This document shows, one piece after another, positions 25,157 to 34,460 of a stretch of 64,000 nt of DNA; the first letter of the stretch is position 1, and the number at the start of each line of letters is the position of its first letter. The translations under genes and the position numbers were made by a program. This DNA is from CAWJFJ01 sp963800065 (GTDB taxonomy: Bacteria; Actinomycetota; Acidimicrobiia; Acidimicrobiales; UBA8190): NCBI GenBank assembly GCA_963800065.1, contig CAWCZO010000011.1, positions 248,001 through 312,000 on the forward strand, given 5' to 3'. The notes beneath the pieces were generated by a model that did no database searches, was not told the origin of the DNA, and saw only the letters and a list, made by a program, of their open reading frames with translations.

Positions 25157-26155
25157 TCACACGGTGATGACGATCTTGCCTCGAGATTTGCCCTCTTGGA
25201 GATACCGGATGGCCGCCGGGACCTCGCTCAGCGTGAACGTCCGGTCAACGGCGGGCGCGACCTTCCCTGTTTCGAGAAGCTCCCGGATGACCGATAGGTC
25301 CGCGGCGTTTTCCTTCGCTCCGAGGATGCCCAGCTTCTGACTTACCAACGGGGACAACATAATCGCCCGGAGCTGGCGGTCAAAACCCCCAAGCCAACTT
25401 CCGTCGGTCTCGCCTCCGATGATGACAAGCCTGCCGCCAGGGATAAGGGCTCGACGGAGATGTGAAAGCCGGCTGTTGCCACCGATGTCGAGAACGACGT
25501 CGTATCGCTGACCTCCGCCGGCGAAGTCGTCGCATTTGTAATCAACGACGTGATCGGCGCCGAGCGCGCGGACCAGGTCCGCCTTCTCCGTGCTACACAC
25601 GCCGGTAACCTCGGCACCGAAGGCCTTAGCGATCTGGATGGCGAAGGTCCCCACACCGCCCGAGGCGCCGATGATCAGCACCTTCTCCCCCGCTTGCACC
25701 TGGGCCCGGTCGCGAACGCCCTGCAACGCTGTCGTGCCGGAGACGGGAACAGAAGCCGCCTGTTCGAAGGAGAGGTTCGTCGGCTTGCGGGCCAGCAGTC
25801 CCACTTGGGTGCGGGCGTACTCGGCGAAGGAGCCTTCACAGGTGCCGTAGACCTCGTCCCCTGGCTTGAATTCGGTCACGTCTTGGCCGACGGCCTCGAC
25901 GGTGCCGGCCAGACTCCGGCCCGGGTTGGGCGCCTTGGGTCGGCGGAACCCGAAGCCCATGATGCGCATGAGCTTGGGCAGACCAGTCATCAGATGCCAG
26001 GTGCCCCGATCCACGCTGGCGGCACGCACATGGACCAGGACCTCGTTGCCGCCGATAGCGGGCCGGTCGATCTCCGCCAGTCGGAGGACGTCTTCGGGTG
26101 CGGAGCCGTATTCGTATTGGACGATCGCCTTCATCATCCGGGCATCGGCGTGCAT
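25157..26155 (-). CDS. NAD(P)H-dependent quinone oxidoreductase-like MDR enzyme
   Basis: The start is uncertain: ATG 26155 gives MHADARMMKAIVQYEYGSAP, while ATG 26185 or TTG 26230 add an acidic extension with no good ribosome site. The MDR fold is complete: N-terminal GroES-like domain with PNPGRSLAGTVEAVGQDVTE, then the Rossmann nucleotide site KVLIIGASGGVGTFAIQIAK (AxxGxxG) and ALGADHVVDYK. The structural and catalytic zinc ligands of classic alcohol dehydrogenases are absent, placing it among zinc-free quinone/enoyl reductases. It is divergent from the TetR gene at 26427. The operator pair between them may control both. Confidence 0.85.
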   Translation of the reverse strand: MHADARMMKAIVQYEYGSAPEDVLRLAEIDRPAIGGNEVLVHVRAASVDRGTWHLMTGLPKLMRIMGFGFRRPKAPNPGRSLAGTVEAVGQDVTEFKPGDEVYGTCEGSFAEYARTQVGLLARKPTNLSFEQAASVPVSGTTALQGVRDRAQVQAGEKVLIIGASGGVGTFAIQIAKAFGAEVTGVCSTEKADLVRALGADHVVDYKCDDFAGGGQRYDVVLDIGGNSRLSHLRRALIPGGRLVIIGGETDGSWLGGFDRQLRAIMLSPLVSQKLGILGAKENAADLSVIRELLETGKVAPAVDRTFTLSEVPAAIRYLQEGKSRGKIVITV

Positions 26156-26358
26156 GGCCGTCGGCTCGGTCGAGTCGCCGAGCATTGGGTCTTCGTCGCT
26201 TCGTTCTCCGCTGTCATCGGGCTGCTCCAATCGAATTGGCGTGGGATTCAGAGTCGCTCACGGTGATGCGGCGCCCCCGGATGACAAGCCAGAGCGCGAA
26301 CACGAACTCACCCATGCCCGTGATGGCGGCTGGTCATGGTCTCTCCGAAGGTCAGCGG

Positions 26359-26371
26359 CTTACGTCGTAAG
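26359..26371. promoter_or_regulatory. TetR operator O1 (CTTACGTCGTAAG)
   Basis: Perfect CTTAC-N3-GTAAG palindrome in the divergent region between the MDR enzyme and TetR genes; its neighbour lies 24 bp further on. The same sequence type recurs at 27208 and 27230. Confidence 0.8.
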
Positions 26372-26382
26372 TCGATGGTATG

Positions 26383-26395
26383 CTTACGGCGTAAG
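26383..26395. promoter_or_regulatory. TetR operator O2 (CTTACGGCGTAAG)
   Basis: Second perfect CTTAC-N3-GTAAG palindrome, 31 bp before the TetR start. Binding here would cover the TetR promoter and ribosome site (autoregulation, inferred). Confidence 0.8.
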
Positions 26396-26426
26396 GAAGT
26401 CAAGGGATAGATGTGGAGGGACCCAG

Positions 26427-27104
26427 ATGGCTCCGAAGACCAAGCCGGCGACAAAGTCCCGGATCCCTCTGAGCAGGGAGAGAGTGTTGCTCGCTGGCGT
26501 CACCTTCGCCGACGAGAGCGGGATCGCGGCGCTCAGTATGCGCAAGCTCGGTGAAGCCCTCGGGGTCGAGGCCATGTCGCTGTACAACCACGTGACCAAC
26601 AAGGACCAGCTCCTCGACGGCATGGTTGACCTGGTCTTCGGCGAGATCGACCTGCCCGCGGGCGGGGCCGACTGGAAGACGGCCATGCGTGAGCGGGCGC
26701 AGTCCGCCCGGCAGGCGCTGCGGCGCCATCCGTGGGCGATCGCGCTGATGTCGACGCGGACCTCACCCGGCCCCGCCACGCTGCGCCATCACAACGCCGT
26801 CATCGGGAGCCTCCGGGCAGGGGGCTTTTCGGTCCTGATGGCCGCCCACGCCTTCTCCGCCCTGGACAGCTACATCTACGGTTTCGCACTTCAAGAGGCC
26901 ACGTTGCCCCTGGGTGAGACCGAGGAGGAGACGGTCGAGGTGGCGCAGATGATGATGGCGCAGGTCCCCGCCGATGCGTACCCGCACCTGACCGAGTTCA
27001 CCATCGAACATGTCTTGAAGCCCGGATACGACTACGGCCAGGAGTTTGAGTTCGGGCTCGACCTGATTCTCGACGGCCTCGACCGGGCCCGCCACTCGAC
27101 CTGA
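26427..27104 (+). CDS. TetR family regulator with tetracycline-repressor-like C-terminal domain
   Basis: ATG 26427 follows GTGGAGGGACCCAG. The 225-residue protein has the helix-turn-helix SRERVLLAGVTFADESGIAA, LSMRKLGEALGVEAMSLYNH, VTNKDQLLDGMVDLVFGEID, where the RKLGExLGVxAxSLYxH core is that of the TetR/TetR_C branch. The C-terminal domain resembles TetR_C (LMSTRTSPGPATLRHHNAVI, FSALDSYIYGFALQEATLPL). It very probably binds CTTAC-N3-GTAAG sites seen in front of itself and in front of the DUF4386 gene. Ligand unknown. Confidence 0.88.
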   Translation: MAPKTKPATKSRIPLSRERVLLAGVTFADESGIAALSMRKLGEALGVEAMSLYNHVTNKDQLLDGMVDLVFGEIDLPAGGADWKTAMRERAQSARQALRRHPWAIALMSTRTSPGPATLRHHNAVIGSLRAGGFSVLMAAHAFSALDSYIYGFALQEATLPLGETEEETVEVAQMMMAQVPADAYPHLTEFTIEHVLKPGYDYGQEFEFGLDLILDGLDRARHST

Positions 27105-27207
27105 ACGCTGCACCCGTGGCCGCCTGTGAGCACCATGGTCCGTCCCCGTGAGGTAGCGGTCCGTCGTGGGGGCCATCCCCCACCTCTATGCGACGCCCCT
27201 TGACAGC

Positions 27208-27220
27208 CTTACGGCGTAAG
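27208..27220. promoter_or_regulatory. TetR operator O3 (CTTACGGCGTAAG)
   Basis: Identical to O2 and placed just upstream of the DUF4386 gene. Together with O4 it repeats the paired arrangement seen upstream of the TetR gene (22 bp between starts here, 24 bp there). Confidence 0.8.
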
Positions 27221-27229
27221 TATACATTA

Positions 27230-27242
27230 CTTACAACGTAAG
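27230..27242. promoter_or_regulatory. TetR operator O4 (CTTACAACGTAAG)
   Basis: Fourth CTTAC-N3-GTAAG palindrome, 10 bp before the DUF4386 start codon, so binding would block transcription or translation initiation. TATACATTA between O3 and O4 is the only AT-rich stretch and may contain the -10 element. Confidence 0.78.
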
Positions 27243-27252
27243 TGACCCACGA

Positions 27253-27933
27253 ATGGAGACGACCATGACGACCACAGCACTCGACGGATCGATGCAGCAG
27301 ACACCCGCCACGCCCGTGGCGGTCATGGCCGCTCCGACGCCAACCACGAAAGCCGTGAGCAAGACCGCGGTCCTGGTGGGGCTGTGCTTCCTTGCTGCCA
27401 CTTTCACCTTCGCGATCGGTAACGCCCTCATCCGCTCGTCCTTTTCGAGCGCGACCGCCCACAACGCCCTCATCGCCGGGGTGTTCCTTCTGGGCTGCTG
27501 CGGCCTGGCGGTCGTTGCAAACGGGACGGCGATACGCCGAATCCTCACGCCGCATACACCGATTCGCTCGCAGGCCTACTTCGTCCTGAGGGCGACGGAG
27601 TGCTTCACACTCGTGGCCGTGGGCGCGTACTTCTTGGCAAGCCACGCGAGGTGGGATGCATACCTGCTTGCCGTCTACGCGGTTTCTGGCGCCGCAGGGC
27701 TCGTCCTGTCATCTGCCTTGCTGACATCGAGGATCGTGCCGAGGAACCTAGCCATGCTGGGTCTCATCGGCTACCCGGTATTCATCCTCGGAAGCATCTT
27801 GGCCATGGTCCACGTGATCGACGTGACACATGGAGCAGGGATGCTCGCTCTTGTCCCCGGCGGCCTCTTCGAGTTGATCCTGCCGTTCTGGCTCTTCACC
27901 AAGGGGTTCACTACCCACCAGATCGAGGGCTGA
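27253..27933 (+). CDS. DUF4386-type membrane protein
   Basis: The 226-residue protein has a hydrophilic N-terminus and six hydrophobic helices: AVLVGLCFLAATFTFAIGN, ALIAGVFLLGCCGLAVVANG, LRATECFTLVAVGAYFLASH, YLLAVYAVSGAAGLVLSSAL, LAMLGLIGYPVFILGSIL and GMLALVPGGLFELILPFWLF, ending FTKGFTT. The helix order and the closing P-x-GxFELxLPxWLxxKGF pattern are those of DUF4386 proteins. Biochemical role unknown. The TetR operator pair directly upstream indicates tight repression, and the DUF4389 gene 73 bp downstream is probably in the same transcript. Confidence 0.82.
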   Translation: METTMTTTALDGSMQQTPATPVAVMAAPTPTTKAVSKTAVLVGLCFLAATFTFAIGNALIRSSFSSATAHNALIAGVFLLGCCGLAVVANGTAIRRILTPHTPIRSQAYFVLRATECFTLVAVGAYFLASHARWDAYLLAVYAVSGAAGLVLSSALLTSRIVPRNLAMLGLIGYPVFILGSILAMVHVIDVTHGAGMLALVPGGLFELILPFWLFTKGFTTHQIEG

Positions 27934-28006
27934 TCGACATCTTCGGTCCGATGTGCCATCTCCGTTCTTCCCTCGTTACTTCCACCTAATCGACATAGGA
28001 GCCATC

Positions 28007-28603
28007 GTGTCCATGCCTGCCCCCTCGCCCCTCCAGCTGGAGTTCCACGCCGACCAGCACATCACCCGGTGGCGGCCCCTCCTGCAGTGGTTGCTGGCGG
28101 TTCCGCACCTGATGATCGTCTGGGCGCTGCGGACCCTCCGGCATGTCCTGACCCTGATCAGCTTCTTCACGGTGCTGTTCACCAAGCACATCCAGCGGCC
28201 AGTTTTCGACCTCATCGTCATGACCTACCGCTACGAGTGGCGAGTCATGAGCTACGCCTCTTTCATGTACGAGGACTACCCCCCGTTCAACTTCGATCTC
28301 TCCTCGGATGACGGCGGCGTGGACTCCCACACGTCGCTGCGTCTGACCTATCCCGAGCATCTCGAGCGGTGGAAGCCCCTCTACAAGTGGTTCCTCGCCA
28401 TCCCTCAGTACTTCGTTCTGGCCGCTCTATTCGTAGCCTCGTGCCTGGGCATAATCGTCGGCTTGTTCGTCGTACTCCTCGCTGGCAAGTACCCGGAACG
28501 GATCCGCGACTTCCTGGTCAGCTCCTACCGCTACGCCCTCCGCGTCGAGGCCTATGTCGGCTTCCTCACCGATCGGTACCCGCCGTTCACCCTCGCCCCT
28601 TGA
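28007..28603 (+). CDS. DUF4389-type membrane protein
   Basis: GTG 28007 follows ATAGGAGCCATC; the open frame extends upstream without a ribosome site. The 198-residue product shows the duplicated DUF4389 layout: HADQHITRWRPLLQWLLAVP then RRP-like VFDLIVMTYRYEWRVMSYAS with FMYEDYPPFNF, and again YPEHLERWKPLYKWFLAIPQ with DFLVSSYRYALRVEAYVGFL and TDRYPPFTL. Each half has a hydrophobic helix pair. The family's function is unknown; it is often next to lipid or stress genes. Here it likely shares the TetR regulon. Confidence 0.85.
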   Translation: MSMPAPSPLQLEFHADQHITRWRPLLQWLLAVPHLMIVWALRTLRHVLTLISFFTVLFTKHIQRPVFDLIVMTYRYEWRVMSYASFMYEDYPPFNFDLSSDDGGVDSHTSLRLTYPEHLERWKPLYKWFLAIPQYFVLAALFVASCLGIIVGLFVVLLAGKYPERIRDFLVSSYRYALRVEAYVGFLTDRYPPFTLAP

Positions 28604-28823
28604 GGCGGGAGCAGACGTCACCCATCTCTCATTGCACCAGTGTGCCCCAGAGCGGTAGTTCCGCGGCACACTTGGCCGTCAACTGTGAAGATACTCCCGC
28701 TGCGGCCTTGCCGGAACACGAGGAGCATCAGACGTTTACGAGGTTTGTCTCCTGATTTTCGGAGGGAGGCAAAGCTGACAACCTTGGGGAGGCCGACCGA
28801 CTTCGGCCGACCGATGGCGGACC
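28604..28823. other. Convergent intergenic gap with a GC hairpin
   Basis: No gene supported. GGCCGA (28791-28796) and TCGGCC (28803-28808) can pair around a 6-nt loop near the end of the convergent sulfatase gene. It is a weak terminator candidate with no T-tract. Confidence 0.3.
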
Positions 28824-31127
28824 TCACTGTGCGGCCAGAATGGCAGCGACCTCGGCCACAGGGTCCCGCACGACGGGGCCCGTGGCCTTCACCTCGGCCC
28901 GTACGATGGTCCCGTTAAAGGAGAACGGCGCCGCGTAGTCGTCACCCACCGTCGGGCCCCATTCGTAGCCGCAGGTAAGGCCGATGCCCACCTCGTTGAA
29001 GGCCACCGGAGTGAAGCGGTCGACCGTTCCGCGGCCGACCTCAGCGTCGTCCGCGACCAGGGTCGCCACCCCGCCGAACAGCTCGTCTTTGGCGAAGCGC
29101 ATCTCCACCTGGTGACGTCCCGAGGAGAGGGTGGCGTCCGACTCGACGACGTACACCTTGCGCCCGTGCAGGTTGTGGACGTAACGGAGATGCCCATTCC
29201 GTACGTGGAAGGACCATCCACCCAGCGCGCAGCCGAGCGCCAGGAGGGTGCCGTCGGGCACCACACCGTCAGGGATCTCGAAGGTGACGGAAATCACGTG
29301 GGAGCGGTTGCGCACGTCGACGGCGACCCATTCGGGGACCTGGGCACCGTCCTGAAAGTAGCGGTAGGTCTCCTGGGGCTTGCGCCGGTCGTGCTTGTGC
29401 GCCACCGCCTCCAGGACCCGGTTGTCGAGGGGCAGCACGTCGTTTCGGCGCGCTTCGGCCCACCAAAGCTCGACCAGTTCGGCCAACTTCTCAGGGAACG
29501 CGACCGCGAGATTGCTGGCTTCGGAGACGTCCTTGGCCACGTGGTAAAGTTCCCAGACGTCTTCGTCCCACGGGGCACTGGCCCGTAGCCCGTCGTCGTA
29601 GATAGGGCCCACCGGATGATAGGTGACCGCCTTCCACCCATCGTGGTAGATAGCGCGCGAGCCGAGCATCTCGAAATGCTGGGTTCGGTGACGGTCGGGG
29701 GCGTCCCCTCCGTCCTCGGCCATTAAGTACGCGAAGCTGATGCCGTCCAGATGTGACTGCTCGATCCCGTCGATCTCTTCTGGTGGCTCGATTCCAGCGA
29801 GCTCGAGCACCGTAGGCAAGATGTCGATGGCATGGGCGAACTGGGGACGGATTCCACCGGGCGCACCCCCTGATTTGGCAGAGGGGAGGCGGACGACGCA
29901 GGGATCGGCGACGCCACCCTCGTGCACCTCCCGTTTCCATCGCTTGAAGGGTGTGTTGCCCGCCATTGTCCATCCCCACGGGTAGTTGTTGTGGATCGTC
30001 GGCCCACCGATCTCGTCGATCCGCCGGTACATCTCCTTGAGCCCCGGCGTCTCGAAGTTCGACATCCGCCCCTCGTTGATGGTCCCCTCCCTGCCACCTT
30101 CTGAGCTGGCGCCGTTGTCCGACACGACGATCACCACCGTGTTGTCGGACTCGCCGAGGTCGTCGAGGAAGGCCAGTAGCCGGCCGAGTTGGGCGTCGGT
30201 ATAGGAGAGGAACGCAGCGAAGCACTCCATGAAGCGCTCGGCCAGCTCTCGCTCACGCGGCTCGAGCGAGTCCCAGCTCGGCACCCACGGCGGCCGGGGC
30301 GTGAGCACGGTGCCCTCGGGAACCAGGCCGAGGGTCTGCTGGCGCGCGAAGGTCTCCTCGCGCCAGTGGTCCCACCCCTGGGCGAAATGGCCCCGGTAGC
30401 GGGCGATCCACTCCGGTGGGGCGTGGTGGGGTGAGTGGCAGGCCCCGGTCGCGAAGTAGAGGAAGAACGGTTGGGAGTCGTCGACGGCGCGCAGGTCGCC
30501 CAGGAACTCGATGGCCCGGTCGGCCAGGTCGGCGCTGAGGTGATAGCCCTCCTCGATAGTCCGGGGTGGGCGGACGATGTGGTTGTCGTGGTACAGAGCG
30601 GGCACGAACTGGTGGGTCTCGCCTCCATGGAAACCGTACCAACGGTCGAATCCCCGCCCGAGCGGCCAAGTGGCGCGGGACTTGGCCATGTTCGTCTCGT
30701 CCTCGGGGCTCAAGTGCCACTTGCCGACGGCGTACGTCGCATAGCCGTTGGCCCGCAGGATCTCGGACAGGAAGCCGTTCTCGCGAGGCGGTCGGCCCCA
30801 GTAGCCTGGGAAGCCGGTCGCCAAGTCGGCCACCCGACCCATGCCGCTCCGATGGTGGTTGCGCCCCGTGAGGATGCAGGCGCGGGTCGGGGAACACAGC
30901 GCCGTCGTGTGGAAGTTGGCGAGCCGAGTACCCAATGCCGCCAGTGCGTCGGTGTGCGGCGTCTCGATGTCCGAGCCGTAGCAGCCGAGCTGCGCGAAAC
31001 CGACGTCGTCGAGTACCACTAGGAGCACGTTGGGTGCGCCCTCCGGCGGGGTGGGGACCGATGGCCACCAGGGCTCCGAGTCGCGCCAGTCGTCGCCGAT
31101 CTTCCCCTCGAATCGGATGCGTGCCAC
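28824..31127 (-). CDS. Arylsulfatase (formylglycine sulfatase)
   Basis: GTG 31127 is preferred because GGGGG lies 7 nt upstream and the family N-terminus (RFEGKIGDDWRDSEPWWP) begins just after; further in-frame starts extend to 31247. The 767-residue enzyme shows VLLVVLDDVGFAQLGCYGSD (metal Asps) and the sulfatase signature CSPTRACILTGRNHHRSGMG, in which the Cys is converted to formylglycine. YAVGKWHLSPEDE and VIVVSDNGASSEGG give the remaining active-site residues. There is no signal peptide, so it may be cytoplasmic or Tat/other routed. A formylglycine-generating enzyme gene is not present here. The C-terminal third is a beta-sandwich-like domain. Confidence 0.93.
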   Translation of the reverse strand: MARIRFEGKIGDDWRDSEPWWPSVPTPPEGAPNVLLVVLDDVGFAQLGCYGSDIETPHTDALAALGTRLANFHTTALCSPTRACILTGRNHHRSGMGRVADLATGFPGYWGRPPRENGFLSEILRANGYATYAVGKWHLSPEDETNMAKSRATWPLGRGFDRWYGFHGGETHQFVPALYHDNHIVRPPRTIEEGYHLSADLADRAIEFLGDLRAVDDSQPFFLYFATGACHSPHHAPPEWIARYRGHFAQGWDHWREETFARQQTLGLVPEGTVLTPRPPWVPSWDSLEPRERELAERFMECFAAFLSYTDAQLGRLLAFLDDLGESDNTVVIVVSDNGASSEGGREGTINEGRMSNFETPGLKEMYRRIDEIGGPTIHNNYPWGWTMAGNTPFKRWKREVHEGGVADPCVVRLPSAKSGGAPGGIRPQFAHAIDILPTVLELAGIEPPEEIDGIEQSHLDGISFAYLMAEDGGDAPDRHRTQHFEMLGSRAIYHDGWKAVTYHPVGPIYDDGLRASAPWDEDVWELYHVAKDVSEASNLAVAFPEKLAELVELWWAEARRNDVLPLDNRVLEAVAHKHDRRKPQETYRYFQDGAQVPEWVAVDVRNRSHVISVTFEIPDGVVPDGTLLALGCALGGWSFHVRNGHLRYVHNLHGRKVYVVESDATLSSGRHQVEMRFAKDELFGGVATLVADDAEVGRGTVDRFTPVAFNEVGIGLTCGYEWGPTVGDDYAAPFSFNGTIVRAEVKATGPVVRDPVAEVAAILAAQ

Positions 31128-31297
31128 CTGCTGAACCCCCACGGTGTCTCGGTGCCGGTCTCGGGCTGCATTGGGCCGCGGCAACCCGGTTCCGCAGGGT
31201 ATCCCAAGGCTCGGAGGGAGCGGGCTTGTGGGGATGGTGGGCCTCATTCCGAGGTGATACCGGGCGGTCTGGGATTCCTCCGTGAGAGGCTAGGAGC

Positions 31298-34072
31298 GTG
31301 GCCGTGCCGTCGGGCGACGTTACCCTCCTGTTCACCGACATCGAAGGCTCGACGCGCCTGTGGGAGACGGAGCCTGAGGCCATGCGAGTGGCTCTCGCCC
31401 GTCACGACCAACTTCTGCGATCGGCGATCGGGGGAGCGTCGGGCTACGTGTTCAAGACCGTCGGGGATGCCTTCTGTGCCTCGTTCGGCAAAGCTGCAGA
31501 CGCGCTCAAAGCGGCGTTGGTTGCGCAACAGGTGCTTGCTGCCGAAGCGTGGCCAGAGGGCTTGACGCTTCGGGTGCGGATGGCGCTGCACACCGGGCTC
31601 TGTGACGAGCGCGATGGGGATTACTTCGGGCCAACGGTCAACCGCACGGCCCGCTTGCAAGCCGTCGCCCACGGTGGTCAGACCGTGCTATCGGGGGCCA
31701 CGGCCGGACGCGTTCAGAGTGCCCTACCCGACGGGGTCGCACTGGTCGATCTCGGCGAGCACCGCCTGAAGGACCTCGGACAACCCGAACACGTATACCA
31801 ACTGCAGGCCGAGGGCTTCGACTGGCGGTTCCCGCCACTGCGATCCCTGGATAACCCTGACCTCGGCAACAACCTCCCTCAGCAGGTCACCAGCTTCGTG
31901 GGTCGGAAGACAGAGATGGATGAGGTCCGTGCCCTGCTAGAGAGGTCCCGGCTTGTCACTCTCGCTGGCGCCGGCGGGGTGGGCAAGTCCCGTTTGGCGG
32001 TCCAGCTGGCCGCCGACCTTCTCGACGGATCCGGGAACGGCGTGTGGCTCGTGGAGTTGGCGCCGTTGTCCGACCCTGACCTCGTTCCCCGGGAGCTGGC
32101 CTCCGTGCTGTCGGTGCGCGACGAGCCGGGACGCCCCGTCCTCGACAGCGTGATCGACGTCCTCCGAGATCGGAACCTGCTTCTGGTGCTCGACAACTGC
32201 GAGCACCTGATCGATGCGTGCGCCAAGGTGGCCGGGGGCATCTTACAGTCGTGCCCGGGTATTGCGATCCTGGCCACGAGCAGGGAGCCCCTCGGTATCG
32301 ACGGGGAGCAGCTGTACCGGGTGCCATCGCTCTCACTACCGCCTCCCGACGGGGTAGAGGCCATCGACGGTCTGCGGGCCTCGGAGGCGATGCAGCTGTT
32401 CGTCGCCCGAGCGGCAGGCCGCGATCGCGCCTTTGCCCTCGACGGGGCCAACGCTGCCGCCGTCGTATCGATCTGCCGTCGCCTCGACGGCATCCCCCTG
32501 GCTCTCGAATTGGCGGCGGCGAGACTGGGCGCCCTCTCTGCGGCCGACATCGAGGCCAGGCTCGATGACCGTTTCCGACTCCTCACCTCAGGGAGCAGGA
32601 CCGCTCTCGCCCGCCAGCGGACGCTGCGGGCCATGGTCGACTGGTCCTATGAGCTGCTCACCGAACCCGAACGAACCGTACTGGCTCGGTCCTCGGTCTT
32701 CGCCGGCGGTTTGACCCTCAACAGCGCCGAGGTGGTGTGCGCCGGCAGGGACATCGAGGCGGTCGAGGTCGTCGATCTGCTCGTGTCGCTCGTCGACAAG
32801 AGCCTTATGCAAGCAGACACCCCTAGCTCGGTGGTGCGTTACCAGCTACTCGAAACCATCCGACAATATGCGCACGAGAAACTTGCCGAGCGCGGCGAGA
32901 CCGAGGGCGTCCGCCGTTCGTACGCGCTCTCCTTTCTCGCTCTTGCCGAAGAGGCTGCTCCCCATCTCAAGGGTCCGGAGCAGGCAGAGTGGCTCGACCG
33001 GCTCGACCACGAGCGCGACAACCTCCGAGCCGCCGCCGCACATCTACTCGCTGACCCTGATGCGACCGACGAGGCCTTGCGGCTCGGCATCGCCCTTCGC
33101 CGGTATTGGGACATCCGGGGTCCCCTAGGCGAAGCAGTCGATACCCTCGACGCTGCCCTGAATCGCAGCGAGTCCCAGGGGGCGACATCCCTTCGTGCTG
33201 AGGCCCTGGCGGCGGCGGCCGAGGTCGACGTGCGCGCCGGACTCACGACCAGAAGCCGCCTCAGGGCTGAGGAGGGTCTCGTCATCGCTCGCCAAATCGG
33301 ACAACCCGGGCTCACGTCTGACCTGCTGAGTTCCGTCGTCTTCGCGGCCTTTCGACAAGGGGACCAGTCTCCGTCCATCTTCCGGTGCGCGGACGAGGCA
33401 GTCGAGCTGGCACGTACGACCGGTGATCCTGATCTCACCGGTTTCGCCCTGGCCATGCGGGCTGTTCTTTTGCAGGTGAACGATCCGCCTGGGGTGCGCG
33501 CCGATCTTGCCGAGGCATTATCGATGTTCCGAGTCGCCGGGGATCGACGTTGGACGGGGATCGTGCTCAATAACTTGTCGGTCCATGAAATAGGAGATGG
33601 CGATTTGGCTGCCGCCCGAGCACACCTCGAGGAGGCCATCGCCATCGCCAAGGATATTGGCGACTTCAGTCGCTTCCCCCTCCTGGGGTTCAACTTGGGC
33701 GTAGTCGAGTGTCTTGAGGAGGACCACCAGGCCGCCAGGGGCTCCTTCACGGATGTCTTGTTCCACGCCAACAAGCTTGGTGCTCGGACCCAGGTTGCCT
33801 TGGCGATCTTTGGGCTCGCCTTATGCGCCACAGCTGAAGGTGACGAGTTGCGGGCCACATCGCTGCACGGTGCCGCTCAATCGTTGCTTCAGATCGAAGG
33901 AGGAGTCCTTGAACCCCTCGAAGCGAAGATCGCGGAAACAGACTGTCAGCGCCTCAAGGTTCGGATTGGACCTCAGGCCTTCGCGACTGCCTTCGAAGAT
34001 GGACGCCAACTGACCGCGCAGGGTGCGATCGCCCTGGCCCTGAACAATCCTGAACAATTCAGTATCGTGTGA
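31298..34072 (+). CDS. Class III adenylyl cyclase - NB-ARC/ATPase - TPR protein
   Basis: The 924-residue protein begins with a nucleotide cyclase domain carrying the full set: D14 and D57 (metal), K53 and D108 (adenine-specifying Lys/Asp pair), N115 and R119 (transition state), seen in LLFTDIEGSTRLWE, VFKTVGDAFCASF and DYFGPTVNRTARL. It is therefore probably an active adenylyl cyclase. Residues 200-480 form an ATPase module with Walker A GAGGVGKS (224-231) and LLLVLDNCEHL. The rest is helical, TPR-like. Unlike LuxR/AfsR relatives there is no C-terminal DNA-binding domain. Divergent from the sulfatase gene. Confidence 0.9.
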   Translation: MAVPSGDVTLLFTDIEGSTRLWETEPEAMRVALARHDQLLRSAIGGASGYVFKTVGDAFCASFGKAADALKAALVAQQVLAAEAWPEGLTLRVRMALHTGLCDERDGDYFGPTVNRTARLQAVAHGGQTVLSGATAGRVQSALPDGVALVDLGEHRLKDLGQPEHVYQLQAEGFDWRFPPLRSLDNPDLGNNLPQQVTSFVGRKTEMDEVRALLERSRLVTLAGAGGVGKSRLAVQLAADLLDGSGNGVWLVELAPLSDPDLVPRELASVLSVRDEPGRPVLDSVIDVLRDRNLLLVLDNCEHLIDACAKVAGGILQSCPGIAILATSREPLGIDGEQLYRVPSLSLPPPDGVEAIDGLRASEAMQLFVARAAGRDRAFALDGANAAAVVSICRRLDGIPLALELAAARLGALSAADIEARLDDRFRLLTSGSRTALARQRTLRAMVDWSYELLTEPERTVLARSSVFAGGLTLNSAEVVCAGRDIEAVEVVDLLVSLVDKSLMQADTPSSVVRYQLLETIRQYAHEKLAERGETEGVRRSYALSFLALAEEAAPHLKGPEQAEWLDRLDHERDNLRAAAAHLLADPDATDEALRLGIALRRYWDIRGPLGEAVDTLDAALNRSESQGATSLRAEALAAAAEVDVRAGLTTRSRLRAEEGLVIARQIGQPGLTSDLLSSVVFAAFRQGDQSPSIFRCADEAVELARTTGDPDLTGFALAMRAVLLQVNDPPGVRADLAEALSMFRVAGDRRWTGIVLNNLSVHEIGDGDLAAARAHLEEAIAIAKDIGDFSRFPLLGFNLGVVECLEEDHQAARGSFTDVLFHANKLGARTQVALAIFGLALCATAEGDELRATSLHGAAQSLLQIEGGVLEPLEAKIAETDCQRLKVRIGPQAFATAFEDGRQLTAQGAIALALNNPEQFSIV

Positions 34073-34460
34073 CAAGGGCGTCCGATAAATGCCGCTTGTC
34101 GCGGGTGGGTCTCTGCCGGACCCTCCCCGTATCGCCGACCCGGACGATTTCCGGGCGGCTCGGTCCGACGGACTTGGTCCCTCCCCCGAGCAGAACCGGC
34201 GGTATCGCCTGGTCGGGAATTGAAACACGACCCAGAGAAGAGCGGCGATACCGGTCGGTCTCGCGGTTGTGGGCTACCGACTGCGCCATCTGCCGGTGCC
34301 GATGGGGGTCGAGTCGACCTCCCGGACTCAGTCGGCGTGCAGAACTCCCGCGTGACGCAGCGGGTCGTCCGACGCGTCCGGTGTGACCGACGCGGCGAAA
34401 TTGAAGGGCAGGGTGGGCGCCATTGCGTATTCGTACGTCGGCACAGAGGGCGGAGCGCCT
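34073..34460. other. 388-bp gap without a supported gene
   Basis: Short frames on both strands lack motifs and ribosome sites. No RNA gene pattern or repeat was noticed. Confidence 0.35.
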
